NCBI GenBank assembly: GCA_964503125.1
Contig: CAZCZE010000068.1
Coordinates: 1 to 64,000 of the forward strand
Direction: 5' to 3'
Length of the DNA: 64,000 nucleotides
Source of the DNA: FEN-1219 sp964503125
Lineage (GTDB): Bacteria; Pseudomonadota; Gammaproteobacteria; Steroidobacterales; Rariloculaceae
Shown here piece by piece: positions 34,503 through 42,622 of this stretch. The notes beneath the pieces were generated by a model. It was not told the origin of the DNA. It did not search any database and was given only the letters and a program-made list of their open reading frames with translations. The first letter of the stretch is position 1. Every line of letters starts with the position of its first letter. Made by a program: the position numbers and the translations under genes.

Positions 34503-35321
34503 TCAGCGACCGAGCGGCACACTGCCGTCGTCGGTCGCCCCCGTGTCCTCGAACACGGCGTTGCCGTGCTCGTCAACGCTCTCGATGAGCTGACCCTGCA
34601 CGCATTGCCCTTCGACGATGTCATAGAGAGCGCCGCGCCGGCGCACCCAGCGGCGCGTCGTCGTCCACGGCTCGGTGAGAACCTTGGGTGCCGTGATCGT
34701 GAGCTCGACGACGAGCGTCTCGGCATCCGCGAGCCCGATGCGCTCGACGATCTGCATGCCGCCGTTGTTCGGAATGCCGACACCCTCGCTGAGCGCGATA
34801 AAGGCCTGCGGAATGAGGCCGACCGTGTCGACGACGAGCGTGTCGCTGTCCCAACGCCCGATCGAGTGGCCGTGAATGGTGAGGTCGGGGTCCAGAGGGT
34901 GCGCTCGTCCGTCGGTGTAGATGCGCCGCAAGCGGTTGCCGTCGCCCTCGCCGAGCATCGTGACGCGTCCCGGCATGAGCAGGATCTCCATCGCGTTGTG
35001 CGTGATGAGCATCCAGCTCGGCATGCCGTGCGGCAGGCAATGGTCGAGCACGAGCTTCGGCCGGCCGGCGCGATCCTCGGCGAATAGGAAATCGATCTGC
35101 GCTTTGGCCGTGGCCGTCCAAGGCGGGAGCTCGGAGCGCTCCTTGCGCCGCTGGTCGGCGACGTCGGGCAACCAAACGCCGCTCAAGTCGGGCAGCTCGG
35201 CGAGCGCGGCCCAGTCGGCGGCCGCAGGCTGCGTGCCCGCGGGCGCGGTCACGACGGAAGCACCGAGGGCGGCGACGACGCCGCGAGCAGCGACCAGCCA
35301 GAGGATGCGGGAGTCGAGCAC
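34503..35321 (-). CDS. Exported protein of unknown function (partner of DUF6152)
   Basis: A 272-residue protein with a signal-like N-terminus and the recurring beta-rich layout DLSGVWLPD, MPSWMLITHNAMEILLMPGRVTMLGEGDGNRLRRIYTDGR and DDLTIHGHSIGRWDSDTLVVDTVG (here DPDLTIHGHSIGRWDSDTLVVDT). It shares the GRxEGDTLVVET/T-type core with the longer protein at 52433-53563, so the two are distant paralogs. No enzymatic motif is recognised. It is followed by the DUF6152 gene. Start is the ATG at 35321; others inside the leader are possible. Confidence 0.72.
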   Translation of the reverse strand: MLDSRILWLVAARGVVAALGASVVTAPAGTQPAAADWAALAELPDLSGVWLPDVADQRRKERSELPPWTATAKAQIDFLFAEDRAGRPKLVLDHCLPHGMPSWMLITHNAMEILLMPGRVTMLGEGDGNRLRRIYTDGRAHPLDPDLTIHGHSIGRWDSDTLVVDTVGLIPQAFIALSEGVGIPNNGGMQIVERIGLADAETLVVELTITAPKVLTEPWTTTRRWVRRRGALYDIVEGQCVQGQLIESVDEHGNAVFEDTGATDDGSVPLGR

Positions 35322-35413
35322 GGGGCTAGTCTAGCCGAACGACCTGCGCCGGGGCACCGAGCGCATGCCGCTGCGCGCCGCGTTATCCTTGGGCACCCAA
35401 TACGGAGCCGCTC

Positions 35414-36046
35414 ATGGCGAAGATGCTCTTGTTCGGCGAGCCCGGCTGGGGCTCGGCGATCGTCGAGGCGCAGCTCGACTGGTACGGAATCGAGTTCGAG
35501 CTCGAGCGCGTCGGCAATCTGTTCAAGTCGGCCGAGGCTCGGCAACGCCTCAAGGCCGTGAACCCGCTCGCGCAAATCCCCACGCTCGTGCTCGCCGATG
35601 GCAGCGTGCTCACCGAGAGCGCCGCGATCACGCTGCTGCTGGCCGAGAAGATGGGTCAGGACTCGCTCGTGCCGAGCGCGAACGATCCGCAGCGTGCGGC
35701 TTTCTTACGCTGGCTCGTCTTCACCGTCGCCAATGTCTACCCGACGTACACCTACGGCGACGACCCGTCGCGCTTCGTCGCCGGCGACGAGGCTCAGAAG
35801 TCGTTCAAGGACCACGTCGATGCGTATCGCAACACGCTCTATGGCGTGCTCGAGACCGTGGCCGGCGCGCCGTGGTTTCTCGGTGAGCGTTTCTCGGCGC
35901 TCGACATCTACGTCTGCGCAATGAGCCGCTGGCGCCCGAAGCGGCCGTGGTTCGCCGAGCACGCGCCGAAGCTCGCCGCGATTGCGACGCGCACCGAGCA
36001 GGTGCCGAAGCTCGAGGCGGTCTGGCGTCGCAACCAGCTGCCGTGA
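35414..36046 (+). CDS. Glutathione S-transferase family protein
   Basis: A 210-residue cytosolic protein with the GST two-domain layout. The N-terminal thioredoxin-fold domain has the substrate-site segment MLLFGEPGWGSAIVEAQLDWYGI, the cis-Pro in NPLAQIPTLVLADG, and the glutathione-binding LTESAAI. The C-terminal helical domain includes FSALDIYVCAMSRW. It lacks a clear catalytic Cys/Tyr at the usual site, so a conjugating or only glutathione-binding role is open. It is divergent from the protein at 34503-35321. Confidence 0.87.
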   Translation: MAKMLLFGEPGWGSAIVEAQLDWYGIEFELERVGNLFKSAEARQRLKAVNPLAQIPTLVLADGSVLTESAAITLLLAEKMGQDSLVPSANDPQRAAFLRWLVFTVANVYPTYTYGDDPSRFVAGDEAQKSFKDHVDAYRNTLYGVLETVAGAPWFLGERFSALDIYVCAMSRWRPKRPWFAEHAPKLAAIATRTEQVPKLEAVWRRNQLP

Positions 36047-36169
36047 AGCGAGGCGGTGCAGTGCTCGAAGGGGGGTGCCGCATCGCCACCGCGACGCCAC
36101 CCGTCGCTGTACGGGCGATCTGCGCGGCCGTCGCTACGCGCTAGGTGTGAGCTTCGACCTCTGGATGCG

Positions 36170-37258
36170 TCAGAAGTAGACGTGTAGCTCGGCGAACACC
36201 TCGTCGCGGTTGCTGACGGCGATGTTCGGAATGCCGTTGTAGCGGCGGACGCCGACGCGCGACTGCACGAACTGAATCGGGTTGTACTCCCAGACGAAGC
36301 TGTAGCGTTCCTGCTGGTCCTCGTCGCGATCGCGGTCGGGCTCGAGGAACTCGTAGCCGACCTTGATGTTGTGCCCCTTGCGCAGCCGCCAATTTCCTTC
36401 GAGCAGCGTGGCGTAGAAGTCGCGGTCGCCGGACGGCGCTGTGTCCGTAATGAGGCTCAGCTCCGCGAGCCATGAGATGGGTCCGGTCTTGAGTCCCCCG
36501 AACACGCTTTGCATCTCCCGCTCGCCGAATGCGTCCTCGCTGGTGTTGACGCTCGCGCCAACGCGCCACGTCGGTTGCACGTAGACCGCAGAGGTGCTTA
36601 GCTGGTCGTCGGAGCCGGACTCGCCCTCGATGACGGCCACCTGCGTCGACCACTTCGCGAGCTCGACGCCGAATTCGATGCCGTCGTCGGGCGTGAGGAA
36701 GTTGACGCCCGTCGCCTGGCGCACGAAGGTGTTGTCGTCCTGCAACCGCAGGCCGAACGGCACGAACATCTGGCCCGCCTTCAACGTGAATTTGCCTTGT
36801 TTCGGCGTCAGCAATAGGTACGCCTCGCGATTTTCGGAGTCGTCCGGGGCGATTTTCTGGTCGACGTACAGCGACAAGAGACTCGGCAAGAGCCGAAGCT
36901 CGCCGTAGACGGTGGCGCGCGAGACGTCGGTCTCCGACTGCTTTTCGAAGCCCGGAGTGTCGACCGACGAATAGCCGCCGCGGAAATCGCCGCCGACGGC
37001 GAACCAGCGGCTTACGACGTCGCCGGTCCAGGGCGCGCGGCCATCCACGAGGTCGATCGCCTGCGCCGAAATTTGATTGCGCGCATACAGCGTACCGAAC
37101 AGATTGCGTTTGCCGCCGCCGCTTGGGTTGACGTGGCAGTTGACGCACTTCAAGCCGCTTTCCACGGCGAGATACGGCTCGGCCGAGCCGATCCTGGGCA
37201 GCAACGCGACAGCGGCGAGCAGCAGCGCGACTACGAGACTTCGCAGAAGATATTTCAT
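36170..37258 (-). CDS. Outer-membrane beta-barrel protein with N-terminal c-type haem motif
   Basis: A 362-residue protein with a signal peptide ending GSAEP. Right after it, Cys38, Cys41 and His42 form CVNCHVNPSGGGKRN, a haem c attachment site; then a porin-like barrel rich in alternating strands follows and ends in AELHVYF, with the terminal Phe expected for BAM assembly. A barrel carrying its own haem at the periplasmic side could pass electrons across or to the outer membrane. It lies nine bases after the di-haem lipoprotein gene on the same strand, so the two are probably one operon and one complex. Confidence 0.8.
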   Translation of the reverse strand: MKYLLRSLVVALLLAAVALLPRIGSAEPYLAVESGLKCVNCHVNPSGGGKRNLFGTLYARNQISAQAIDLVDGRAPWTGDVVSRWFAVGGDFRGGYSSVDTPGFEKQSETDVSRATVYGELRLLPSLLSLYVDQKIAPDDSENREAYLLLTPKQGKFTLKAGQMFVPFGLRLQDDNTFVRQATGVNFLTPDDGIEFGVELAKWSTQVAVIEGESGSDDQLSTSAVYVQPTWRVGASVNTSEDAFGEREMQSVFGGLKTGPISWLAELSLITDTAPSGDRDFYATLLEGNWRLRKGHNIKVGYEFLEPDRDRDEDQQERYSFVWEYNPIQFVQSRVGVRRYNGIPNIAVSNRDEVFAELHVYF

Positions 37259-37267
37259 GACGTTCCC

Positions 37268-38446
37268 CTACTGAGCCGCGCCGTTCGTGATCCAGAGACG
37301 AATCGAGTCGATCGTCGTCTGCTCGAGGAACGGGCCGCCGAGCGGCATCCGGTCAGCGACGATGCCGGGCGTGCCCTCGAGCTTGCGGATCAAATAGCTG
37401 TCGCTCGGGTTGCCCGGCGTGACGCGATTCAGCGACGGCACTTCGCTGCTCGCGACGTTGACGAGCGCCCCGTGGCTAGCCGCCTCGGTCGTGAGGTTCA
37501 GCGCGCCCGGCAGGTTCGCGCCGACCCCCGTGTGACAGCCCGCGCAGCGCGGCGTGAACACGTTCGTCTGGATCGCGGTCAACGTCGACAGCGTTCCGGC
37601 GACCGTGAACGTCGCCGTGTAGTTGCCGCCAGCGCTGCCGTCGCCGGACGGCAGCACACCGCTCGGCTCGCCGTCGAGCGCATTACCGCCCAAGTCCTGG
37701 ATGACTGCGGGACCCGTGCCGACGAGCGTTATGCGGTAGCGGTCGAGCACGGACGCGACGCCGGTCAGACTCATGACGGCCGAGCGCGCGCCTGCCGGCA
37801 CGGATACGGACGTCGGTGTAATCGCGACGTCGTCGGCCGTGCCGAGCTGCCCATCAGCGCCTGCGCGTTGTAGCGTGAATGTCGCCGTTGTGACGGACGG
37901 CGCGTTCAGCTCGCGGTTGAAGCCGACCGTGATCGAGGCCGGCAATGCCAGCAGCGTCGAATTCGGCGTCGGCGACACCGACGTCACTCGGACGGGACCG
38001 CCGGCCGAGGAGCTCGGTTGGGCACCGTCGGTGATCCATTGCTTGATGATGTTGATGTCGGCTTGCGGAACCGCCGGCAGGCCGGCCGGCATGCGTTCGC
38101 CGAACGATGCCGTGCCCTCGAGCTTCTGGATCAGATAGCTATTGTTCGGGTCGCCCGGCGCGACGCGCTGTATGGCCGGGCGCTCGAAGCTCGCGATGCC
38201 GACGAGCATCGCGTAGCTGTTCGAGGCGTCGAGCCGTAAGCCGGCCGGCGCAGCGGGGCCCGCGTGGCAATGCTCGCAGAGCGGTTCGAAGATGTTGGCC
38301 TGAATCGAGTCGAAGTTCGGTTGCAGTGGGCCGACCGCGCCGCCGCTCCCTTGAAATCCGTCGCCGGAGCCGCACGCCGCAAGCGCGCAGCACGCCAAGG
38401 GCACGAACAGGCGCGTCGCCGCGCGCCGCAGATCGGAAGCACTCAT
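37268..38446 (-). CDS. Di-haem, Ig-like-domain lipoprotein
   Basis: A 392-residue protein with signal peptide and lipobox (LAAC, Cys25). It is an internal duplication: a cytochrome-like domain with CEHCH at residues 57-61, followed by LRLDASNSYAMLVGIAS and SYLIQKLEGTASFGERMPAG; a middle SbsA/Ig-like domain (VRVTSVSPTPNSTLLALPASITVGFNRELN); and a second domain with CAGCH near residue 300, LNLTTEAASHGALVNVASSE and SYLIRKLEGTPGIVADRMP. Both terminal domains share a decahaem-independent planctomycete-type layout. It most likely hands electrons to or from the haem-barrel protein encoded next. Confidence 0.82.
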   Translation of the reverse strand: MSASDLRRAATRLFVPLACCALAACGSGDGFQGSGGAVGPLQPNFDSIQANIFEPLCEHCHAGPAAPAGLRLDASNSYAMLVGIASFERPAIQRVAPGDPNNSYLIQKLEGTASFGERMPAGLPAVPQADINIIKQWITDGAQPSSSAGGPVRVTSVSPTPNSTLLALPASITVGFNRELNAPSVTTATFTLQRAGADGQLGTADDVAITPTSVSVPAGARSAVMSLTGVASVLDRYRITLVGTGPAVIQDLGGNALDGEPSGVLPSGDGSAGGNYTATFTVAGTLSTLTAIQTNVFTPRCAGCHTGVGANLPGALNLTTEAASHGALVNVASSEVPSLNRVTPGNPSDSYLIRKLEGTPGIVADRMPLGGPFLEQTTIDSIRLWITNGAAQ

Positions 38447-38843
38447 GTTGCTTTCTCGCTAAAGATCCCGACGGCGCTTGAGTCCCGGGAGCCCCGCGAA
38501 AAGTTCACCTGTGTTCAGGTCCGTGGCGACGTTGCGTGCTCGCGACGGACCGGCATCGCGCAATTGAAATCAGCGTGCGAGCGGCTCGATGATGGTGGGT
38601 ATGCCCGATCCAAAGCCCGGACGGGAACGTAACGACGCCGTCCCGCGGGCTTACCAAGGCGGTTGCGAGTTCCAGGAACGGGAGAGTTCAGAGCAGCGAG
38701 CGCTGCGGCGGCACCGCCGCGCCGCCTCTTTCGACTCATGCCTGAACCTTTGCCTTTCGCGGGCGGACACATCAGCGCTAACGGGAAGGAGCGTCTTTTC
38801 TTTGCGCGTAGGCTCGCTGTGCCGGCGCCCCATTGGACCTTGC
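38447..38843. promoter_or_regulatory. Intergenic region (397 bases) upstream of the surface-glycan operon
   Basis: This region separates the divergent di-haem lipoprotein gene and the eight-gene operon. It contains a hairpin: AAGCCC at 38613-38618 with GGGCTT at 38647-38652, and inside it GACGG at 38620-38624 with CCGTC at 38638-38642, loop 38625-38637. The long distance from this hairpin to the first gene (about 190 bases) suggests a long 5' leader if the operon promoter is before it. A frame continuing upstream from the first operon gene looks non-coding by composition. No coding gene was recognised. Confidence 0.45.
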
Positions 38844-39572
38844 ATGACGACGGTAGCGCGCATATCGAGCCCGAGCGGCGTGGAACGCCGCGATGGTGAC
38901 CGGCTCTCGCCGTGGCTGAGCCGACACGCGGTCGTCATGCTTGTGGCGGTCGCTATGGTCGTCGTGCTGCGGAGCGGTCTGTGGGTGGCGTTGGCGGCTC
39001 TGGCATCGTTCGCCGAGCTCGGCTATCGCGAGCGCGCGCAGCTCACGCTCCTCGAGCCGTACGGCGGTTACGCGAACCAGCTGACGGCGCTCCGCTTGGG
39101 CCTGCTACTGACTGCCGCGGTGCTGATGAACCAGCTCCCCGACGCGTGGTTGTGGCTGCTGCTGGCGGCCAATGTCGTGGTGGACATGGCGGACGGTCAC
39201 GTCGCGAGACGCACGAAGCAAGTCTCGCCGCTCGGTGCGGTGTTCGATCGGGAAGTCGACGCCGTGTTCGTGTTGGTGGCGTATCTCTATTTCTTCGTCG
39301 TCGAAGGTCTCCCCGCATGGGTCTTGATCCCCGGCCTGCTGCCTTACATGTACCGGCTTTCCACGCTGACGGGCCGCAGCAAACCAGCACCTCAACATCG
39401 AGAAAGGTTTGCGCCCGTTCTCGCGGGGACGAACTTCGTGGTGCTCTTGATCGCCGTTGGCGCTGCCCCGGAGCTCCAGCTCGGCGTGGTGGTCCTGTCC
39501 GCGGCGCTCGTCGGGGTGTCGTTTCTAGTATCTTTCGTGAACCTCTACCGGAATGGGCATTCGGCTTCTTAG
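38844..39572 (+). CDS. CDP-alcohol phosphatidyltransferase family protein
   Basis: A 242-residue inner-membrane enzyme, first gene of an eight-gene operon. The family signature D(x2)DG(x2)AR(x8)G(x3)D(x3)D is perfectly kept, starting at DMADGHVARR and ending FDREVD. About six hydrophobic segments surround it. Such enzymes transfer a phospho-alcohol or phosphatidyl group from a CDP donor to an alcohol acceptor. The acceptor here may be an inositol-, glycerol- or sugar-like alcohol of the glycan. ATG 38844 gives a normal-length protein; the open frame before it is probably not translated. It overlaps the next gene by 20 bases. Confidence 0.85.
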   Translation: MTTVARISSPSGVERRDGDRLSPWLSRHAVVMLVAVAMVVVLRSGLWVALAALASFAELGYRERAQLTLLEPYGGYANQLTALRLGLLLTAAVLMNQLPDAWLWLLLAANVVVDMADGHVARRTKQVSPLGAVFDREVDAVFVLVAYLYFFVVEGLPAWVLIPGLLPYMYRLSTLTGRSKPAPQHRERFAPVLAGTNFVVLLIAVGAAPELQLGVVVLSAALVGVSFLVSFVNLYRNGHSAS

Positions 39573-40500
39573 TAGGGGATCGCCCGATCAAGTCTCGGGC
39601 GGGTACCTCTACAACCGATATTTGCTGGAGCATCTGCGCCTCGCCGGTCACGAGGTCACGTATCACGCCGAGCCGAGCGGTATCGAGCGTTGCGGCGCGG
39701 GCGATACCGTGATCGTTGACAGTCTCGTCGTCGCAGAGGCGGCCGAGCGGCTGTTGTCGGCGACGGCGAACGTGATCCTGCTGTTGCACATGATCCCCGA
39801 AGGGGACGAGTCGCTCGTCGAGGCGCTGTACCGCCGCTCACGAATCGTCGTGACCGGCGACAGCACCCTCACGTGCCTGCGCGAGCGCTTGGCCGGCGAC
39901 GGCATCGATGCCGTCAAGATCGAGCCGGGCGTTCCGGCACATTGGCGTAGCAAGAGCCGCTATGCCGAAACGGCTCGCCAGCTCCTCACGGTCGCCAATT
40001 ACGTCGACGGAAAAGGCATCGAGCGGATTCTGGACGTGCTGCTGCTGATGAAGGATTTGCCGTGGTCTTGGACTGTCTACGGCAACTGCGAGCTCGATCC
40101 CTCGTACTTCAGTGCCGTGGCGCGCAAGCCGGCCGCCTACGGCTTATCCGACCGCGTGCGGCTGCTCGGACCAATCTCGCACGATGCGGTCAACGAGCAG
40201 ATGGTCGCGTCCGACCTCTTGGTCCACTTTTCGTCTCACGAGAGCTACTCGATGGTCACGGCAGAGGCCATTGCGGCAGGACTCCCCGTGCTCTCGTACC
40301 GAACCGGCAACGTCGGCGTCTTCAGTCGGTCGGGGCTCGTGCGCTACCTCGATCACGGCGCGTTGGCCGGCGACGCGCTCGGTGCACTGATTGGCGACTG
40401 TCGCGCGTACGGCGGGCTCCGGCGGGCAGGGCCGACGGAGCAGCGAACTTGGCAGGACGTCGGGCGAGAGTTTCTGGACTGGATGAGCACGGGGCAATGA
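39553..40500 (+). CDS. Glycosyltransferase family 4 (GT-B)
   Basis: A 315-residue GT-B glycosyltransferase. The N-terminal domain begins GIRLLSRGSPDQVSGGYLYNRYLLEHLRLAGHEVTYH. The C-terminal donor-binding domain has LLGPISHDAVNEQMVASDLLVHFSSHESYSMVTAEAIAAGLPVLSYRTGNVG, where the Glu pair of the EX7E motif is seen as ESYSMVTAE. It would transfer a nucleotide-activated sugar in the cytosol to a glycan or lipid acceptor. The length is on the short side, but both domains appear complete. The stop overlaps the next start (ATGA). Confidence 0.87.
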   Translation: MGIRLLSRGSPDQVSGGYLYNRYLLEHLRLAGHEVTYHAEPSGIERCGAGDTVIVDSLVVAEAAERLLSATANVILLLHMIPEGDESLVEALYRRSRIVVTGDSTLTCLRERLAGDGIDAVKIEPGVPAHWRSKSRYAETARQLLTVANYVDGKGIERILDVLLLMKDLPWSWTVYGNCELDPSYFSAVARKPAAYGLSDRVRLLGPISHDAVNEQMVASDLLVHFSSHESYSMVTAEAIAAGLPVLSYRTGNVGVFSRSGLVRYLDHGALAGDALGALIGDCRAYGGLRRAGPTEQRTWQDVGREFLDWMSTGQ

Positions 40501-41129
40501 CGATTTGGCTCGTGGCGATCGTAATGGCGGCGTACGTGTCGCTGGCGATCGAGCTCACGGTGCTGCACGTCGCGAGTGTCGCGTCTTCGCGGAGGATTTG
40601 GTCAGCGCCCGCATCGCTCGTCGACGGTTACTCGCCGCTGTACCGGCGCGTATTTCGGTTGCCGAAACCGGCGAAGATTCTGGCCTTCGGTTTGCCGTTG
40701 CTCCTCGTGTACGGCGTCTTTGCGTACCCCGTGCTCGTGCTTTGGTCGGGTCCTGACTTGCTCGGCGACTATCTGTTCACCCCGGCCGCCGCGACCGACG
40801 TGCTCGGCGCAGTGCTGGTGGTCTGCGGGCGGGTGCTTGCGCTCGGGGCGGTGCTGACGATCCGCCGCGCCAACAGCCAGTCCGAGGACTCGTTCTACTT
40901 GCACACCGCCGGGCCGTTCCGCTGGTCGCGGAACCCGGGCTTGCTCGGCATGTATCTGTTCGTCGGCGGCCTGTGGCTGATCACGCCGTCCGCAACGATG
41001 TTGCTCGGCATCGTGCTGTACGTCGCTTATATGGATTTCAAAGTGCGGATGGAGGAGGACTTCTTGGCCAACCGATTCGGCAGCTCCTACGCCGCGTATC
41101 GGCTGCGCACCGGGCGCTACCTGCCGTGA
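40497..41129 (+). CDS. Isoprenylcysteine carboxyl methyltransferase-like membrane protein
   Basis: A 210-residue inner-membrane protein with about five hydrophobic segments. The C-terminal half has the ICMT/PEMT-type signature: HTAGPFRWSRNPGLLGMYLFVGGLWLI, then VRMEEDFLANRFGSSYAAYRLRTGRYLP. Bacterial ICMT-like proteins methylate lipid-linked or hydrophobic substrates. In this operon a modification of a polyprenyl- or lipid-bound intermediate is a reasonable guess. It is joined to the gene on both sides by one- to four-base overlaps. Confidence 0.85.
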   Translation: MTIWLVAIVMAAYVSLAIELTVLHVASVASSRRIWSAPASLVDGYSPLYRRVFRLPKPAKILAFGLPLLLVYGVFAYPVLVLWSGPDLLGDYLFTPAAATDVLGAVLVVCGRVLALGAVLTIRRANSQSEDSFYLHTAGPFRWSRNPGLLGMYLFVGGLWLITPSATMLLGIVLYVAYMDFKVRMEEDFLANRFGSSYAAYRLRTGRYLP

Positions 41130-41824
41130 TGCAAACCCAACAAGCCGTCGTCGATTGGTTCGATTCGACGTATCGCCGCAAGGGAACGCGCTACTTGCGC
41201 CCCGTCCGAGCCTACTTCGTTTTTCTCGAGTTGCTCGGTGCCCGGGCGGAGCATCGATTGCTCGACGTCGCGTGCGGTCCCGGTGTGCTGCTACGCGCGG
41301 CGTCCGAGTACACAACGAAGTTGCACGGCATCGACATCTCGCCCGTCGCCATCGCGCACGGACGCAAGGCGATCCCGATTGCGGAGCTCACCGTCGGCAA
41401 TGCGGAGCGGTTGCCGTACGCCGTTGCAGCGTTCGATTTGATCACCTGCCTCGGGTCCTTGGAGCGCATGCTCGACGGACGCCAGGCGCTGCGCGAGATG
41501 CGCCGCGTCGGCGCTCCATCGGCCAAGTACTGCTTTCTCGTCAGAAACGCGAACAGCTTCGGCTGGAAGTGGTGGGCGCCGATCACCGCGCAGTATCGAG
41601 CGAAGGGGCACGCAGGTGCCGACACGTTGGCCAACTGGCAGCGGCTGTTCGAGTCGGAAGGGTTCAGGGTCACGGGCGTGCTGCCGGACCAATATCCCCT
41701 GCACCGGCGGCGGCGCTGGAGCTCGCTGGCCCTTCGATCCGTCGATTTCCGCAAGCCCATCAGGCCCGACGCCCCGCTCGAGCGGGCCAATGAGTTCGTG
41801 TTCCTGCTCGAGAAAGCGCCGTGA
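41129..41824 (+). CDS. Class I SAM-dependent methyltransferase
   Basis: A 231-residue cytosolic methyltransferase. Motif I is LLDVACGPGVLLRAASEY, followed by the acidic HGIDISPVAI; post-I GNAERLPYAVAAFDLITCLGSLERM fits the Methyltransf_11 fold. It starts at ATG 41129 with a one-base overlap with the previous stop and its own stop overlaps the next start (GTGA). In its context it probably methylates a sugar or lipid-linked intermediate of the glycan. No substrate-specific motif was recognised. Confidence 0.86.
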   Translation: MQTQQAVVDWFDSTYRRKGTRYLRPVRAYFVFLELLGARAEHRLLDVACGPGVLLRAASEYTTKLHGIDISPVAIAHGRKAIPIAELTVGNAERLPYAVAAFDLITCLGSLERMLDGRQALREMRRVGAPSAKYCFLVRNANSFGWKWWAPITAQYRAKGHAGADTLANWQRLFESEGFRVTGVLPDQYPLHRRRRWSSLALRSVDFRKPIRPDAPLERANEFVFLLEKAP

Positions 41825-42618
41825 GCGGTCAGCGCGTTGACCTTCTCTACGACGCGCTGCACGCATTCGAAGCGCGCGGCCGGGGCGGCCACGCATATCC
41901 GGTGCACAAGGCGCTCGCCGCCGACCGGCTCGGCCGCGACGACATCTACGACTGGATCCTCGAACGCATCGAGCCGGCGGGCATCCGCCACGCGCTCGAT
42001 GCGGGCTGTGGCGTAGGGTACGGCTCGATCCGCTTGGCACAAACACTCGGCTGCCGCGTGACGGGCATCAGCGTGAGCGGGCGCGAGGTTGCCAATGCGA
42101 GTGCCGTGGTGCGTAGGCTCGGGCTCGGCGAGTGCGTCGAGTTCCGCCGCGCGAGCTTCGACGACCTGCCGCTAGCCGCTTACGATCTCATCGTTGCCGT
42201 CGAATCGCTCAAGCACAGCGGCGATCTCGCGCGGAGTGCGAGTTCGATGCTCGGCTCGCTGACGCCAAGCGGCCTGCTCGTGATCGTCGACGATTGCTAC
42301 GACGGTCGAGAGCGCGGGGCCGTCGAGCAACAGCTCATGGCGGATTGGGAGCTCACACACCTCTACACGGAGCATGACTTCCTCGCAGCGCTCGGCGCGG
42401 CACGGTGCAGCGTCGTCGACTTGAGCGACGGCGTGCGGTGCAAGGGGAGGTGGGGCATCGCGTTGCGGCTGCTCGGGATCAAGCTAGCGAGGCCGTTCGT
42501 CGGGGCGAGCGTCGACCGGGCGCTGCGCGCGTTTCGCGGCGGACTGCGGCTCGAGCAGCTCTATGCCGACGGCGCGATGGCCTACAAAGCGATCTTCGCC
42601 AAAGCACACGGAGCGTGA
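41821..42618 (+). CDS. SAM-dependent methyltransferase (cyclopropane/tocopherol-type fold)
   Basis: A 265-residue cytosolic enzyme. Motif I is ALDAGCGVGYGSIRLAQTLGCRVTGISVSGREV, the pattern of small-molecule methyltransferases such as those acting on lipids or quinone-like compounds. Further blocks are FDDLPLAAYDLIVAVESLKHSG and LVIVDDCYDG. It begins at GTG 41821, overlapping the previous gene's stop by four bases; the next start is four bases after its end. Two different methyltransferases in a row suggest a doubly methylated product. Confidence 0.85.
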   Translation: MSGQRVDLLYDALHAFEARGRGGHAYPVHKALAADRLGRDDIYDWILERIEPAGIRHALDAGCGVGYGSIRLAQTLGCRVTGISVSGREVANASAVVRRLGLGECVEFRRASFDDLPLAAYDLIVAVESLKHSGDLARSASSMLGSLTPSGLLVIVDDCYDGRERGAVEQQLMADWELTHLYTEHDFLAALGAARCSVVDLSDGVRCKGRWGIALRLLGIKLARPFVGASVDRALRAFRGGLRLEQLYADGAMAYKAIFAKAHGA

Positions 42619-42622
42619 CGCG

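Noticed and set aside
38849..38861. Sequence close to the ops/JUMPstart element (CGGTAGCG core)
   Set aside because: It lies inside the first codons of the CDP-alcohol phosphotransferase gene and is explained by Thr-Val-Ala codons; ops elements should be in the untranslated leader.
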